DNA of 64,000 nt from Straminergon stramineum (lineage: Eukaryota > Streptophyta > Bryopsida > Hypnales > Calliergonaceae): assembly GCA_963920665.1 (NCBI GenBank), contig OY987263.1, positions 43,497,218-43,561,217 on the forward strand, given 5' to 3'. The translations under genes were made by a program, and so were the position numbers. How positions within the stretch are numbered: position 1 is the first letter of the stretch; every line of letters starts with the position of its first letter. The notes under the pieces are model-generated. The model did not search any database. It was not told where the DNA came from and saw nothing but the letters and a program-made list of their open reading frames with translations. Below are positions 15,415 to 26,312 of the stretch, piece after piece.

Positions 15415-15704
15415 GGCCACTCAGTTTTCTCAAACCTTGGAATCTCCCTCTGCAACTCTCACGTCAACAACCACACGCCACATCTCTCGTCAGAAAAAGA
15501 AGTCTCAGTCCTCAAGGGCGTGAAATCTACAGTTAACGAACATTTTGAGTCTTTCATCTAGGTTCAAGATGGGTCTTACTTGCGAAACAGACTGCGCGGG
15601 AGGTTCGTCTTGGTTTTTGGTTTTAGGGCTTAGTGGGGGGTGGGGAGCGTGGGGATTGTCTAGTTGATGTGCCCGCACGATTCCTTTGCATCTTGATAGT
15701 GTCT
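15415..15704. promoter_or_regulatory. Shared divergent promoter between fibrillin and METTL23-like genes
   Basis: Only 290 bp separate the two start codons, so both 5' leaders and both core promoters must lie here or overlap the genes. No clear TATA box is seen on either strand. The segment is richer in G+C than the surroundings, with a TCACGTCAAC motif near 15458 (a TGACG/ACGT-type core) and a G-rich run near 15630. The promoter function is inferred from gene layout. Confidence 0.6.
15666..15695 (+). other. Short upstream ORF in the METTL23-like leader
   Basis: ATG at 15666 opens a 9-codon frame (MCPHDSFAS) that stops at 15693-15695, ten bases before the main ATG. If the transcript starts upstream of it, this uORF could lower or control translation of the methyltransferase. 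Its presence in the mRNA is not shown. Confidence 0.35.
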
Positions 15705-18688
15705 ATGGCGGAGGAAACGAAGGAACGGGAAAGAGAAGAGGATGGGCTTCTGATGACGACTGTCTCTCACCACCATTTCCAACATGCTGGAAATCCAGAG
15801 CTCTTGACCATTTCTTGTTCCGAGGTAAGTATGCTTCCGTTACTCTAATTTTTTCTGCGATTGAATTGTGAGTAGGAGACAATGCTTTCTCGTCTTTTCG
15901 CTAAGGGTCGTGAATTCTGGGTGTAGTCTTTGGAGGTGCAAGAGATTTGTATTTTGCAATGAATTTTTCTGATATTTCCGATTCTGAATTGTCTGCTGAA
16001 TGCAGGTAATGCAAGAGGAGTATGGGCTGTATGTGTGGCCATGCAGCATTGTGTTGGCCGAGTACATTTGGCAACATCGTCTCCGATTTGCTGGCGCTAG
16101 GGTTGTTGAGGTAAGACACCATCTCAGAGCACTTTCGTTCTACATGGTCAAGAGATGGTAGGTACATTGTTCAATTTCACCCTCACTTTCATGTTTCAAC
16201 TTTCATATCTCATGCTGTGCAACATCATTTTCACTTTGGTTAAACATTTGAACATGTAGAGATACAATTAGTCTACACAATTGAATCATCAAATACACTC
16301 ATTTTTTAATTTTAGGAGGTGCAAGTGGAAACGCAAGGTCCAAACTGAATGTTCATCTTCCAACTTCCGAATCTCTCGTTGTTGTGAGCACCTCCAACGG
16401 TTGATTTGATTGGAAGTTTGAATATAGAGGTGCAATTTGTCTAGTGGGGCAGGGTGTACTACAGTGAATTACACTCATTTAAAGTTTTTTGTATTTTCAT
16501 TTTCAGCTTAGGGTAATGCAGTTGGGTGCAGGTACTGCGCTGCCTGGCATGGTAGCTGCAAAAGTGGGAGCTTCAGTTGTGTTGACGGATCGGGAAGATC
16601 AACCCCAGGTATAGAGACATTTTCCAGTTGCAACTTATACCCATCATCACACTCTAGAGCAGTTTGATCGCCCGCCTTTGCACTGTAGCTGCACTCTGGT
16701 TAGCCGTAAGTTCATTGCCTATAATAGTTGGCTGAATACCAATGCTTCATTCTTGAACTCAATATTTGAGAGGATCCGTGCCAGATGACAGAGCATTTGG
16801 GTATCTTGGGGCGAATGTGTTTGCAAGACTTTCAAGAGCATTTGGAAGTTGTCAAGAACGAGATCGCTAAAACTGATTTATATACTATTAGAGATCCCAC
16901 AATTAGTGACACCTGCAAAATCAGTGTCCCTCAAAAACAATTGTGGACATTAGTACAATTAAATATTTCAACCTGCACTCGTTAGAATGGTGTGACTTTG
17001 GTGAAATAGTTTCATACACACTAAAATGATAAATCAATGTACTGTACTTGACTTCCGGATGATAATTGACTGACGTATAATTGTCTTGTGGTTAATCTCA
17101 TGATTGAGATGTTCAACGTGTTTGTATTTTTATTTAAGATTTTCGAGAATATGCAAAAGACCTGCGATTTGAATCAAATTAGCTGTGAGGTACGCCAGCT
17201 TACTCTGTTTGAATTTGAGTCTTCGTCATCATTCCAAGATGCTGACCTTGAGAGGAAGATTGCAATCAGCATTGTCTCTCATGGAAAGAAATCATATGAA
17301 ACTTATTTGGTCGGGTCTTGAGATCTTCGTTTTCTGAACTTCGATCATTCAATGAAAGCCTAGTCAGTGATGCGATTGAAAAGTAATATTCTTGAGGAGC
17401 TGCCCGAGCACCCTTAGAATCCAAGTTCTTTTTATGCACGATCCTGAGCTCATATTGTGTTTGCAAAGTCAGGAGTAGCTCACATTAAAATTATTTATTT
17501 CCTTTCGTCCAGTTCTTGGTTATGTGAAATCATGTGAGTGATTGTATGCTTGGCTATGGAATAAACTGCTTCAGAAGTACGACAATCTTTCAATACTTTA
17601 GTGGTCCGTATTCTATTGTGTTGCAAAGGCTGTGAGCTGTGTACTTCTGTAGAATGTTATGTGTCCTAGTTGTCCTGCTATGTAACTGATAAGCTGTGAT
17701 CTCAGATGCAAGGGTTAACCTGGGGCCAGTGGAATGAGAAATCTTTCTCTCTACGACACCCTGCTCAGATTGTTTTGGGTGCAGACGTTCTTTATGCCAG
17801 TAAAGGTGCGAACCGTTTCTCTTCAGTTTTGATATTTTTCGCATTGCATCTCATGAGCTCTTCCTTCGTGCTTTTAGTAGTGTTCAAGTTCAAGTTAAAT
17901 ATTGAGGTTCAGCTATTTATTATGCCTTCACACTCCGGTTTTGCAGATTTTGATGACTTACTTGCTACTGTCAAGTTCTTATTACAAGGAATGCCAGATT
18001 CTGTTTTCATCACCACCTACCAACCTCGCAGGTTTGACTGATATCCCAGCAATTCTCTGTTTGCATCCGAATATTTTGAGTAGCTAGGAGGGTTGCTTTT
18101 CCTGCTTGTTTTCCTATTAGAGCAACCCTCTGTTATGCAGTCATGAACGACTCGGGCAAACCCAACCACCATGTTCTACAAAACACAGCATTCTTGAGAA
18201 GTAGTGGCATGGCACATATTAGAACAGTGCCAACCAAGAGTTATTTAGAACAAAGTCATGGCAAATCAGAGTGAAATTAAATCTTGTACATTTTCTCATA
18301 TGTGAAAACGATCGCTTATTGGTTCGAGGCTCTCACGCTTGTTCAAATCGAGCATAACTTTGCAAAACAAAGTGTCAAGGATTTTTCGGCATGCCAATTC
18401 AGAGGGTATGCTCAACGAAAATATTCTCGGGAATGTAATGAATAACCGAGGCTTTAGAACCAATTTTCACAAATAGTGCAGATCATGTGCATGTATGAAT
18501 TGGTGCTCAGAAATTGAAAGGCGTTGTTTGTTTGTCTCTGCAGTGGGCACAGGTCCATTGAGTACCTCATGACAAAGTGGGATTTGCAGCGCACTCAACT
18601 CCTGGACGCTGCAGATTTCCTCCCAGCATCGAAACTGGCGGCTTTGAAGCATTCGGTCGAGCTTGTTGAGATGAGATCTCGAAATTGA
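15705..18688 (+). CDS. METTL23: METTL23-like protein methyltransferase (Methyltransf_16 family), 7 exons, 230 aa
   Basis: Exons: 15705-15824, 16006-16110, 16522-16608, 17139-17189, 17706-17805, 17947-18031, 18544-18688. All have GT-AG borders and compatible phases, giving 230 residues; human METTL23 is about 190, and the extra length is at the N-terminus. Seen in order: EEYGLYVWPCSIVLAEYIW (44-62), SAM-binding motif I VVELGAGTALPG (73-84), motif II LTD (96-98), GLTWG, the ILGADVLY-type motif IV (VLGADVLY, 144-151) and VFITTY. These match the METTL23 branch of seven-beta-strand methyltransferases. Animal METTL23 has been reported to methylate protein arginine (histone H3); the plant substrate is unknown. 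In exon 3 the acceptor at 16521 is preferred because it alone gives the motif I join. It lies head-to-head with the fibrillin gene. Confidence 0.92.
18088..18130 (+). other. Small intronic hairpin in the METTL23-like gene
   Basis: A perfect 10-bp stem (GAGGGTTGCT at 18088-18097 and its reverse complement at 18121-18130) with a 23-base loop sits in the last intron. It is too short to call an element or an RNA gene. Confidence 0.3.
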
Positions 18689-18799
18689 CATCACAACGTT
18701 TGCCCTCAATGTACACACGTATGGATGCTTGCAAACAACATGATGTCAAGGTCGACAGCTTCTTCACTTGAATACTTGAATCCATTTGGACTTCTGAAA

Positions 18800-19020
18800 T
18801 GCACTCCACTAGTATAGAGCCCCCCCGAGGTATTAGAATTTCACTTAGCAGCATTTCGCCCTGCCAATTGTAACATCATTTAAGACAATTTCTATCACGA
18901 ACATTTCCAATATTTCAATGCCATCAAGACAATTCTAACGTTAACTCTGCCAACTGTGGAGCGGCTAAATTTTCTAGAATACCTCCAGGAGGTGGGCTGC
19001 TGTACTTCCAAGTGGTTGGC
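18800..19020. mobile_element. MITE-like repeat R9 downstream of the METTL23-like gene
   Basis: Inverted arms are recognisable: CACTAGTATAGAGCC then GAGGTATTAGAATTT and CTGCCAATTGTAACA on the left, and the reverse complement of GGAGGTATTCTAGAAAATTT and AGTTGGCAGAGTTAACG on the right. The same arm sequence occurs at 23385-23562 and 24200-24265. The CACTAGTA terminus suggests a CACTA-type MITE, but the right end here is eroded and no target duplication is clear. Confidence 0.55.
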
Positions 19021-19197
19021 ATCTGCAACGAATTGTCTGTCGCAGTGTGACACTGGCTATTGTGTACAATTGTGCACATGGATTACCGGATCCCTTCAAT
19101 TGGAAACATCTGAGCCTTCAAATTAGAGCTGTCTTGAGTACTGCTACGAGCATTCCACGGCAGAGAAGAATTTTTTTCCCCATCATGTTGTGTTCAC

Positions 19198-19205
19198 TAT
19201 AAAAA
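19198..19205 (+). promoter_or_regulatory. Candidate TATA box for the kinase gene
   Basis: TATAAAAA follows TTCAC and precedes a CCTGCTCCC-type start region. It is about 1.4 kb upstream of the kinase ATG; the leader would then contain one or more introns (candidate donors GTAAGG near 20226 and 20461, acceptor CTGTAG near 20573). This is inferred from motif and position only. Confidence 0.3.
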
Positions 19206-20157
19206 CCTGCTCCCTAATTAATTTTGTATTTCGTGATCTCTCCAAGAGAATTCGGTGTTTCTGATTCGAAGTGTGTGGCCATATTTCCAAATTCGATCAT
19301 CTGAAGAAAATATTAGCTTCCTAGAGGTGAGAGAAGTAGCTACTACCTCTCTTACCTCTCTTTTTTGATGTCATGATCTAACAAAATTGCTTTTGAGGAT
19401 TCGTCTTCTGCACCTGGAGGCTACAGCTATCACTGAGGTGCAAATAACTTGATGAAATTGTTGACTCCACAAGCTTCGGGAGCTGGTTCCTACTTTGACG
19501 GATATGAAATGAGTAAAGTTTGTACATGCAAGGAATATCGGTATCATAATTGCTCTAACTTCACAGGACAAGAAGGTGCCAAGGAAGGATCAAGAAGCCA
19601 GGATTCGGTATGACTTCAGGGGTACCTTGTCTTGCGATGGACGATATGAGAAACAAAGATGTGGAAAAATGGAGGGAGAAATCTGCACCCGGATTTGTGA
19701 AAGAAACTACTCCGTATTACACAAGTCAACATAACTCATTTTCTTGTAACTTTCAGTGACGCTGTTTGGATTCAACGCGGTGCCGCGGAACCGGGGTCAC
19801 TTGCTGCATTTAGCTGGCCGCAAGCTAGAACTCAGTCAATGATCCACTCTATTTATAATTATGTGTATTACGTATTTTTTTATATAATAAAATACTCGGA
19901 CAGTATTTTTTTGGAGCACAATGAATTCTGCAGTAATTTTTTCATAGGTTGAATATCTGGCTTTTCACCTTTTGAGACCGCTGGTTTCGTGTTCCTTGTT
20001 ACTCGCTGAGACGCGTCCTCGAAGGCTCCAACTTATTTTTCTGAACCCAAGAATGGCTCTGCGTGCAGAACCTCGTTAGTCTGCGTCGTCTTCTTTCTTT
20101 GATAATCCTACTGCATAAGTTTATGTATTTGTACACTTTTGTAGAAATCCTCTAACT
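19206..20157. other. Presumed 5' region of the kinase gene; no separate gene seen
   Basis: Composition is mixed, with no frame resembling a known protein. A small palindrome, AGAGGTAG-type, lies near 19330-19350. It may contain leader exons of the downstream kinase. Confidence 0.35.
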
Positions 20158-20640
20158 TAGTCTCCACCCTTTTTTAGGATTCTTTTCTCAAACGTTCCAG
20201 GCTGCATTGGGAGATACTCGTCGGTAAGGATTTACAGTTGCCTTTAAGTGGGTGCTTGTTCTTCAAGTGTTTGAGCTTCAAAGAGCTAATCTGATCATGT
20301 TTCATTTTGCTATAATCTTTGTCCTTATTTGTGCATGGGCGATAAGTTAGGTTGCCAAAATTTATGTTATGTGCACTATTGATGCAGTACAATTCCTCTA
20401 GTCACCATCCTTTAGGGTTTCTGCTTCTCAAAACCTTGTTGGGAGTAGTTCGTCCCCAGTGGTAAGGGAACTGGCACTGCTCTTGAACTGGGTGCTTGAT
20501 TCTACATGGTTTGCGCTACAAAGGGCTTATGTGATCGTACTTTATGTAGCTTTAAGTATTTTCTTGGTTTGTCTGTAGGTGATAATCTGAGTCGCTCGTA
20601 TTACATTGGTACCAGCTGTGCTCTTTGGTAGCACAGATGC
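20158..20640 (+). repeat. Diverged tandem duplication (period about 241 bp) before the kinase start
   Basis: Unit 1 (20158-20398) and unit 2 (20399-20640) align along their full length: TAGTCWCCAYCCTTT, TTCTCAAAC/TTCTCAAAAC, GTGGGTGCTTG/CTGGGTGCTTG, then GAGCTAATCTGATC/GGGCTTATGTGATC. Both copies hold a GTAAGG donor-like site at the matching place. The units end immediately before the kinase ATG, so this is probably duplicated leader or promoter sequence. Confidence 0.8.
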
Positions 20641-20644
20641 AAGA

Positions 20645-23600
20645 ATGGAAGACGTAGTTGCACATGGGATTTCCAAAGTCGGGTCGGTAACAGATGAAGA
20701 TGATCCGACTAAGGTTGGTGATTCAAAACCTAAGAGCGAGAGCATAGCAACTGGTGAGTGAGGTCTTCCTCTCCGTCCCTGCAATCGAAATTTTGCCCAT
20801 TACCGAGATAGAATATAGAAATTAGGCTTTGTCGGTAAGATTTTCCATTTTTTTCACAAGTCTTGAAATGTTTTTTCATCATTCAATTTCAAATGAATTT
20901 GATGAGGAGGAAAGGCCGCAGTAGAATCCGCGGAACATATTTTCTGTTATTAGAATTATCAGATTTTCAAATAGTTTTCTTAGGAAAAGCAAAGAGGATT
21001 CACACTCGCAGGAGAGTGTATCATTTGCATACCATTTACAACAGTTATAGAGGTTCAAAATTTGATTGGAAGATTGGCAGGAGATCTTATGTTGAGGTGG
21101 TGTATGTTCTCAACATCAATATGAACTTTTGGTTCAAGATTTTGGGGATTTGCATTTAGGTTGGTGTTTCAATTAGCTACTTCTACCTTTCAATATTTGC
21201 AAAATTTGCTAACAATTGTATATTAGCAGGTCCCTACGACAAGCGAGGAGGTCCACCTTCCACTATTTGTAATGAAACGCCAGGTAAATAGTCCTGTTTG
21301 CCTTCGTCCCTACCGTATCTTACAATATTTACCAACATATGCTCAAATATAGTCAGAAACTTATTGATGTGAAAGCATTTCATTTTTGCAGTTTTTTTAG
21401 TATCTTTGTCAATGTTTTCATATTGTGTGACTGGGACCCACTTGCAAGATCATTTCTGTTAGAGCTTGGAGTTTATTTATGTCCTGTTGAACTTGTGTGC
21501 AGGACAATTTAACAGTCAAAGCTGTGTTAAATCAGGAGGTCCAAAATCATTCAATTTCGAGATAGAACCAGGTACAATTCTCGAATGTTATGCTCTTTTT
21601 CAAGAAGTTTGATTGCCGGCATAATATTTTTGAAAGGAGCTGCTTACATCTTGGTCCCATTTGCTAATTCAAGGAAGATTTGGGGTATCTAAGGTTCCCC
21701 AATCCTATGATATCTTTCTTTGACACAAATCCTTTTATCTCTTGAGCAGTATTCTTTTCTTCTGACTAAAAAAGAATGTGTGGATTGCTGAATAAGCCGG
21801 TGACAATTGCTAATGGTAGCCAGAAGAATATCCACCAAGTGTGAGTTAAAGAAGGAAAGTGTTGATAATCAAGCAGGTGTTATAAGCAAGTGTTGATACT
21901 GCCAACTGAGGGCGCTCAACAGTATTCTTTAGTTTTGTGAGAAAGCACTAACCACTTCAGACCTTCTTGTATGGGGCTCTGTAGGGCATTTGGATTTCTT
22001 AGCATGTTCTTCCGTATCATACTCCAAACCATTTCCAAGCGGCTCTGGTTCAAGAAAGAGGAGCTCAACGACAGGTGATTCTAGCAGTTCATCTACAGGA
22101 CATTCTATCGCTTCGTCAGGCAATCCAGGCAATCCAGGCAATCTTAGTTCTACGACCAAGAACAACACTCCCAAGCCAAGCCTGAGCAGATTAGAAGCAC
22201 ACCGTGAAACCAGAAAAGAAACACAAGCAAGAAATATTATATTACAGCCTCTTCTTCAAAATTACACATGGAAAGAAGTTGAAGATATGACTGACCGAGC
22301 AGTTTATGAGTACGACGCGGATCTTCAAGGACCTCCGCGTATTCTACTTGGGAGGGGCGCTTTTGGCAATGTGTACATGGGTATATTGCCCGGAAACAAT
22401 GACAAGCCAGTAGCAGTCAAAATTCTTGGCGATAAGACTGATCAAGGGGACAATGAGTTTCTGAACGAGGTAAGCTAACTGCACCTAATTGCAACCTGGT
22501 TCTAAAACCGATCCCAACAGATTCTTGCCTAAAATGTACAACCTCTTTTCGTGAGAGCTTAGGGTTGGTTTTGTGTGCACCTATTTTCAGCACTAAAAAT
22601 TTATAGTTTGTTTTTGTCTTTAGTTCCAATAATTCATGCAAAGAGAATCTAGAATTCCCTTGTGACTCCCAACAAGACCTAACAAAATGTTGATAGTTTG
22701 ATAGTAGAAACCGTGCTCAAATGCTTATTCCAACATCTTTCGGTTTAGTTTCCTTCTTTTCATGTCATGTCATACCCTTCCTAGGTACAGTCAACCCTGT
22801 GTAAGTGTAAGGGGTTGGGTGTAGACAATATTATAACACATATAAAGTATTAACATTTAATACTTATGAAAATTGATCTTGACAATATGTAACATTTATA
22901 AAAATAACATTTATAAGACTTCAAACATAAATATAAAACATATATAAAATAAAGGATGAAAGTACAAAAAATATGAGTCATCATTCATCTAAGTTGGTTG
23001 AAACAAAAAATGTATAGTAGTTTGATGAGATTCTTCTATACACCAATATTGTACTTGCTTTTGAAGTGCTTGCAATTCTTGATGAATCATGTGATGTCAT
23101 TAGGTCTTTTCTCCTAAAATTTCTTCAAAATCTCAAGTGCACTCTCAGCATCTTTGAATCCCACAACTTTTTCCAACCTTTTTCAAAATTATCACAACTT
23201 CATCACTTATCAAAGTCAAATCAATTAAGTAGGGAGCTAAACATTTCATATTACTTAACACTTGACATTTGATAGTGTATATTTCATGGGAGCACAAATC
23301 TCCATATCACATATAAAATTTTAACACTTATGGAGGTAACACTAATGGAGGGTTGATTGTATTAGACATTTTTTTTCATGCCTCTAATAGAAACACATCC
23401 ACAGAGGTATTCTAGAAAACCGAGTCTCATAGCAATTGACGAGGTTTACGTTAGAAATTTCCTTAAATTGTGTTACAATTGGCAACGTTTAGAATTGCTA
23501 AATTTTTCTAGGATACCTCTGGAGGGGTTTTCCTACTAGTGTGTGAAATGTGAGGATGCTCATCAATCGTGTTGTCATGTATGAAAGCAGGTGAATCTTC

Positions 23601-25749
23601 TCTCAACAATAAATCACGTAAATTTGGTTAAACTGGTAGGTTACTGCCAAGAAGCCAGCCATAGAGTTTTGGTTTACGAATACGCTGACGAAGGAAGTAT
23701 AGGGGATCACCTTCATGGTGAGTCAATTCGTTCTCTTTTTTAGTATTTTCAGTGCATCACGGGGTATCTCTAGGATTCTGTTAGCAAGAAATTTTACCTC
23801 TTACAAGTGCCATTTGTGCATCTCCGAATGTAGGTACCGGGATTTTTCTCGACTGGAGAAAACGACTCCAAATTTGCTTGGATTCTGCATATGGTGTGTT
23901 TTAACGCTTACTTCAAAAACTAACTCATCTTTTGATATATTGATAGATTGGTACAAATTTCGTTATAAATTGTGAGCTTGTGAAGTTATACGTATAGATA
24001 CTGTCATCCAAATATCCCACACCAGACTCTTATTAGTTTGTGTGACAATAATTGACGATTTTCAGCAAAAGTTTCCAGTAAATAATCACCAGTGCAATTC
24101 ATCAATGCATTGGAATTCACCATTGCAGTGGATTCTACTAAAATAACATCTTTTAAATTTTACTGTGACATTAGTATTGCACATTCAATAATAGGATAAA
24201 TCAATGTAGTAGAACAAAATCCCAAGGGTATTCTAGGAAACCTAGCTGCGTTAAACCCTGCCAATTGTTTACTAGATGCATAGGCAAGAAATTAATATGA
24301 TTTTATGGAATGTTGGTATTCAAGGTCTCGAGTATCTGCACACCGGGTGCTATCCAAGAATTATTCATCGCGATATCAAAAGTAGCAACATCCTCCTCAC
24401 TAAAGATTTGGTTGCCAAAGTTGCTGACTTTGGTCTGTCCAAAATAGCTTTAGAGGACGACTCTGGTAACCAAGACCAGTTTAGCACCAGGGTGAAGGGA
24501 ACTCCTGGATATCTCGACCCAGCGTAAGCATTACCCCACTTCCGTTATTTTTAGTTTGCGATATACGGAGTATAATGAATCCTTTCAGTAGTACATAGTA
24601 TTGTATGACTGATTTGATTATTGTTCAAGGGTTTGGTATTGTTTACAGCTGTGTTTGTAAATTGATTTCAACCATGGCTACGTTCTGTGCTTTCATTGAG
24701 GAATGTGTAATTGTTGGTGGGTTTTGCAGGTATTCTAAATCGGGAAAATTGGATGAGAAGAGTGACATCTACAGCTTTGGCGTGGTTCTTTTGGAAATGA
24801 TTACAGGTCGTAAACCTAATGATCCAAAAGCTGATCAATTTATTGGAGAGTGGGTAAGCAATATTTTTCTATATCTGGATATGTGACATATGGGATCTAA
24901 TTCTTTAGAGTAGGTCTACATTGGTCAGGACAAGTCAGACACTTCAACTATATTTTAAGAAATCTAGCATAGTGATTAGTCCATTGTCCTCGGGACTTTT
25001 ACACTTTGTTCCGAAGGTCATTGAATAAGAAAATTACGAGTTGATGAAAAAATGACTTGGATGCCTCATGACAATACTTTTTGCAAGTGGTATTGTTCCG
25101 TTGTGTGGAGTGATTTAAAAAATCAACAACTTTCAAAATGGATGAGTCAAGATCACATAGTTCAACTTAATCTAATCATTTCTTAATGTCTTGTCATCTC
25201 GTCTTGTGTTACAAGTACTCCTGTCTTGGCCTCAAGGTTTTACTTGTCGGGACAATGTCTAGGGAGGAATTTGAGTCATACCATAAAACATCGATGGTTC
25301 TCTATTATTAATCAGTTTTCATCGCTCTTTTTTGGTTATTTCATGTACGTTTGCTTGAAATATATATTTTTTGAAACGTTCCTCACCAGTTTGCTTGAAG
25401 TAATGATTTTGAATTTTAGGAAAATGAACTGGCTCACCTAACACCAGCTTTCGGTCCGAGGCCTTGTTTGCGTCTCGAATTTTGATAGGAGTTTCCTCTT
25501 CTTTTTTTCTGTCAGGTGAAGAAGCAATCTGGGAGTTTGAAAGTGATTGTCGACTCAAAGCTGGGTGGGAAATTCAACTCCAAATCGATGAAGGAGGTTC
25601 ATAATCTAGCTTTGAAATGCATAGACGAGTCTCCCAAAAATCGTCCTGATATTAGGAAAGTAGTTCTTGTACTCCGGACGGCAGTGGAGACAGAAAATAA
25701 CACTTATCAGACTTCCAAGTGGCTAAGATCTCTAATAGGGCAAACTTGA
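20645..25749 (+). CDS. Receptor-like cytoplasmic Ser/Thr kinase (RLK/Pelle family), 9 exons, 486 aa
   Basis: Exons: 20645-20753, 21230-21283, 21503-21571, 21985-22469, 23591-23717, 23834-23893, 24325-24523, 24730-24853, 25516-25749; phases are consistent. No signal peptide or transmembrane segment is seen, so this is a cytoplasmic member. Residues 1-77 come from three short exons and match nothing I know. Residues 88-145 are Ser/Gly/Asn/Pro-rich with NPGNPGN repeats. The kinase domain spans about 195-475: glycine loop GRGAFGNV (200-207), VAVK with Lys223, [23 protein letters not shown], catalytic HRDIKSSN (Asp318), DFG (336-338), [10 protein letters not shown] and [22 protein letters not shown] makes it an RD kinase, presumed active. 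An in-frame TGA lies upstream of the chosen ATG. Introns carry several MITEs. Substrate and receptor partner are unknown. Confidence 0.92.
21230..21571 (+). repeat. Duplicated symmetric mini-exons in the kinase gene
   Basis: Exon 2 (21230-21283) and exon 3 (21503-21571) both start and end in phase 1. Their 3' halves are alike in DNA and protein: [15 protein letters not shown] and [15 protein letters not shown]. The DNA shares AGGAGGTCCA at the same distance from a CCAG|GTA donor. This points to tandem exon duplication and supports both being real exons. Confidence 0.65.
22788..23359. mobile_element. 572-bp MITE, pogo/Tc1-mariner type, in kinase intron 4
   Basis: The left end CAGTCAACCCTGTGTAAGTG and the reverse complement of the right end, CAATCAACCCTCCATTAGTG, form inverted repeats. 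Both ends abut TA (22786-22787 and 23360-23361), the target duplication of Tc1/mariner/pogo elements, and CAGTMRAMCCTC is a typical pogo-like terminus. The interior is AT-rich with a 68-codon frame (23066-23272) that I do not recognise. It lies wholly inside the intron and does not touch the splice sites. Confidence 0.8.
23385..23562. mobile_element. MITE-like repeat R9, second copy, kinase intron 4
   Basis: Inverted arms with AGAGGTATTCTAGAAAA on the left and the reverse complement of CCAGAGGTATCCTAGAAAAA on the right. The right end reaches CTACTAGTG, so the terminus is CACTAGTAG, consistent with a CACTA-type MITE. Homologous to 18800-19020. Confidence 0.6.
24190..24275. mobile_element. Fragment of repeat R9, kinase intron 6
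   Basis: GGGTATTCTAGGAAACCTAG followed by CCTGCCAATTGTTTACTAG matches one arm of the R9 copies upstream. The other arm is missing or too diverged to see. Confidence 0.5.
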
Positions 25750-26312
25750 TCGACTGCTGCAATTCTTGTACAATAGTTGTATGTATTTCTGTGTACATAG
25801 TCATTCTTTTATACGGAGTAGTCATCTGGTGATGACTTTATAGAACTTGCAGTGAAATCCTCTTGTTTGACTTCAGCAGCAGCATTTTGTTGGCTCCAGA
25901 TTGAAAGGGAGGAAGCTTTGCATGGACAAAAGTTTTATATGAGGAAGTTTGAGTAGGACCTTCCTTGAAAAGTGAGCATGTACCACACAGATAACGCCTC
26001 TTATAGCATAGCATAGATGATCATTATATTTAGTGTTGTATGTATTTTAGTGTCACTAGATATCAATTTATAGGTGCTTATAAAATTCTCTTACAATCAA
26101 TTTAGTATTGGTGACACTTTTAGAGCAACGGACCTACACCTAATAATTACATTCTAAACATCAAGTCTAGATGCTATTATTCTATTGATGAAGCTTTTGT
26201 ATGCTTATGTTAGTAAATATTATTTGGTTTTTAATGTACTAACAAATGCTTGATTTGGGCTTGTAATATCATATTTAAACAGTTTCAAAGTTTTTTAGTA
26301 GATCAATACACA
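25750..26312. other. Kinase 3' flank and intergenic DNA
   Basis: The first about 150 bases look like a 3' UTR with TGTATTTCTGTGTACATAG. No other gene is seen. Confidence 0.45.

Noticed and set aside
18300..18345. GGTTCGAGGC as the T-loop of a tRNA
   Set aside because: No acceptor stem, D arm or anticodon arm could be fitted around it.
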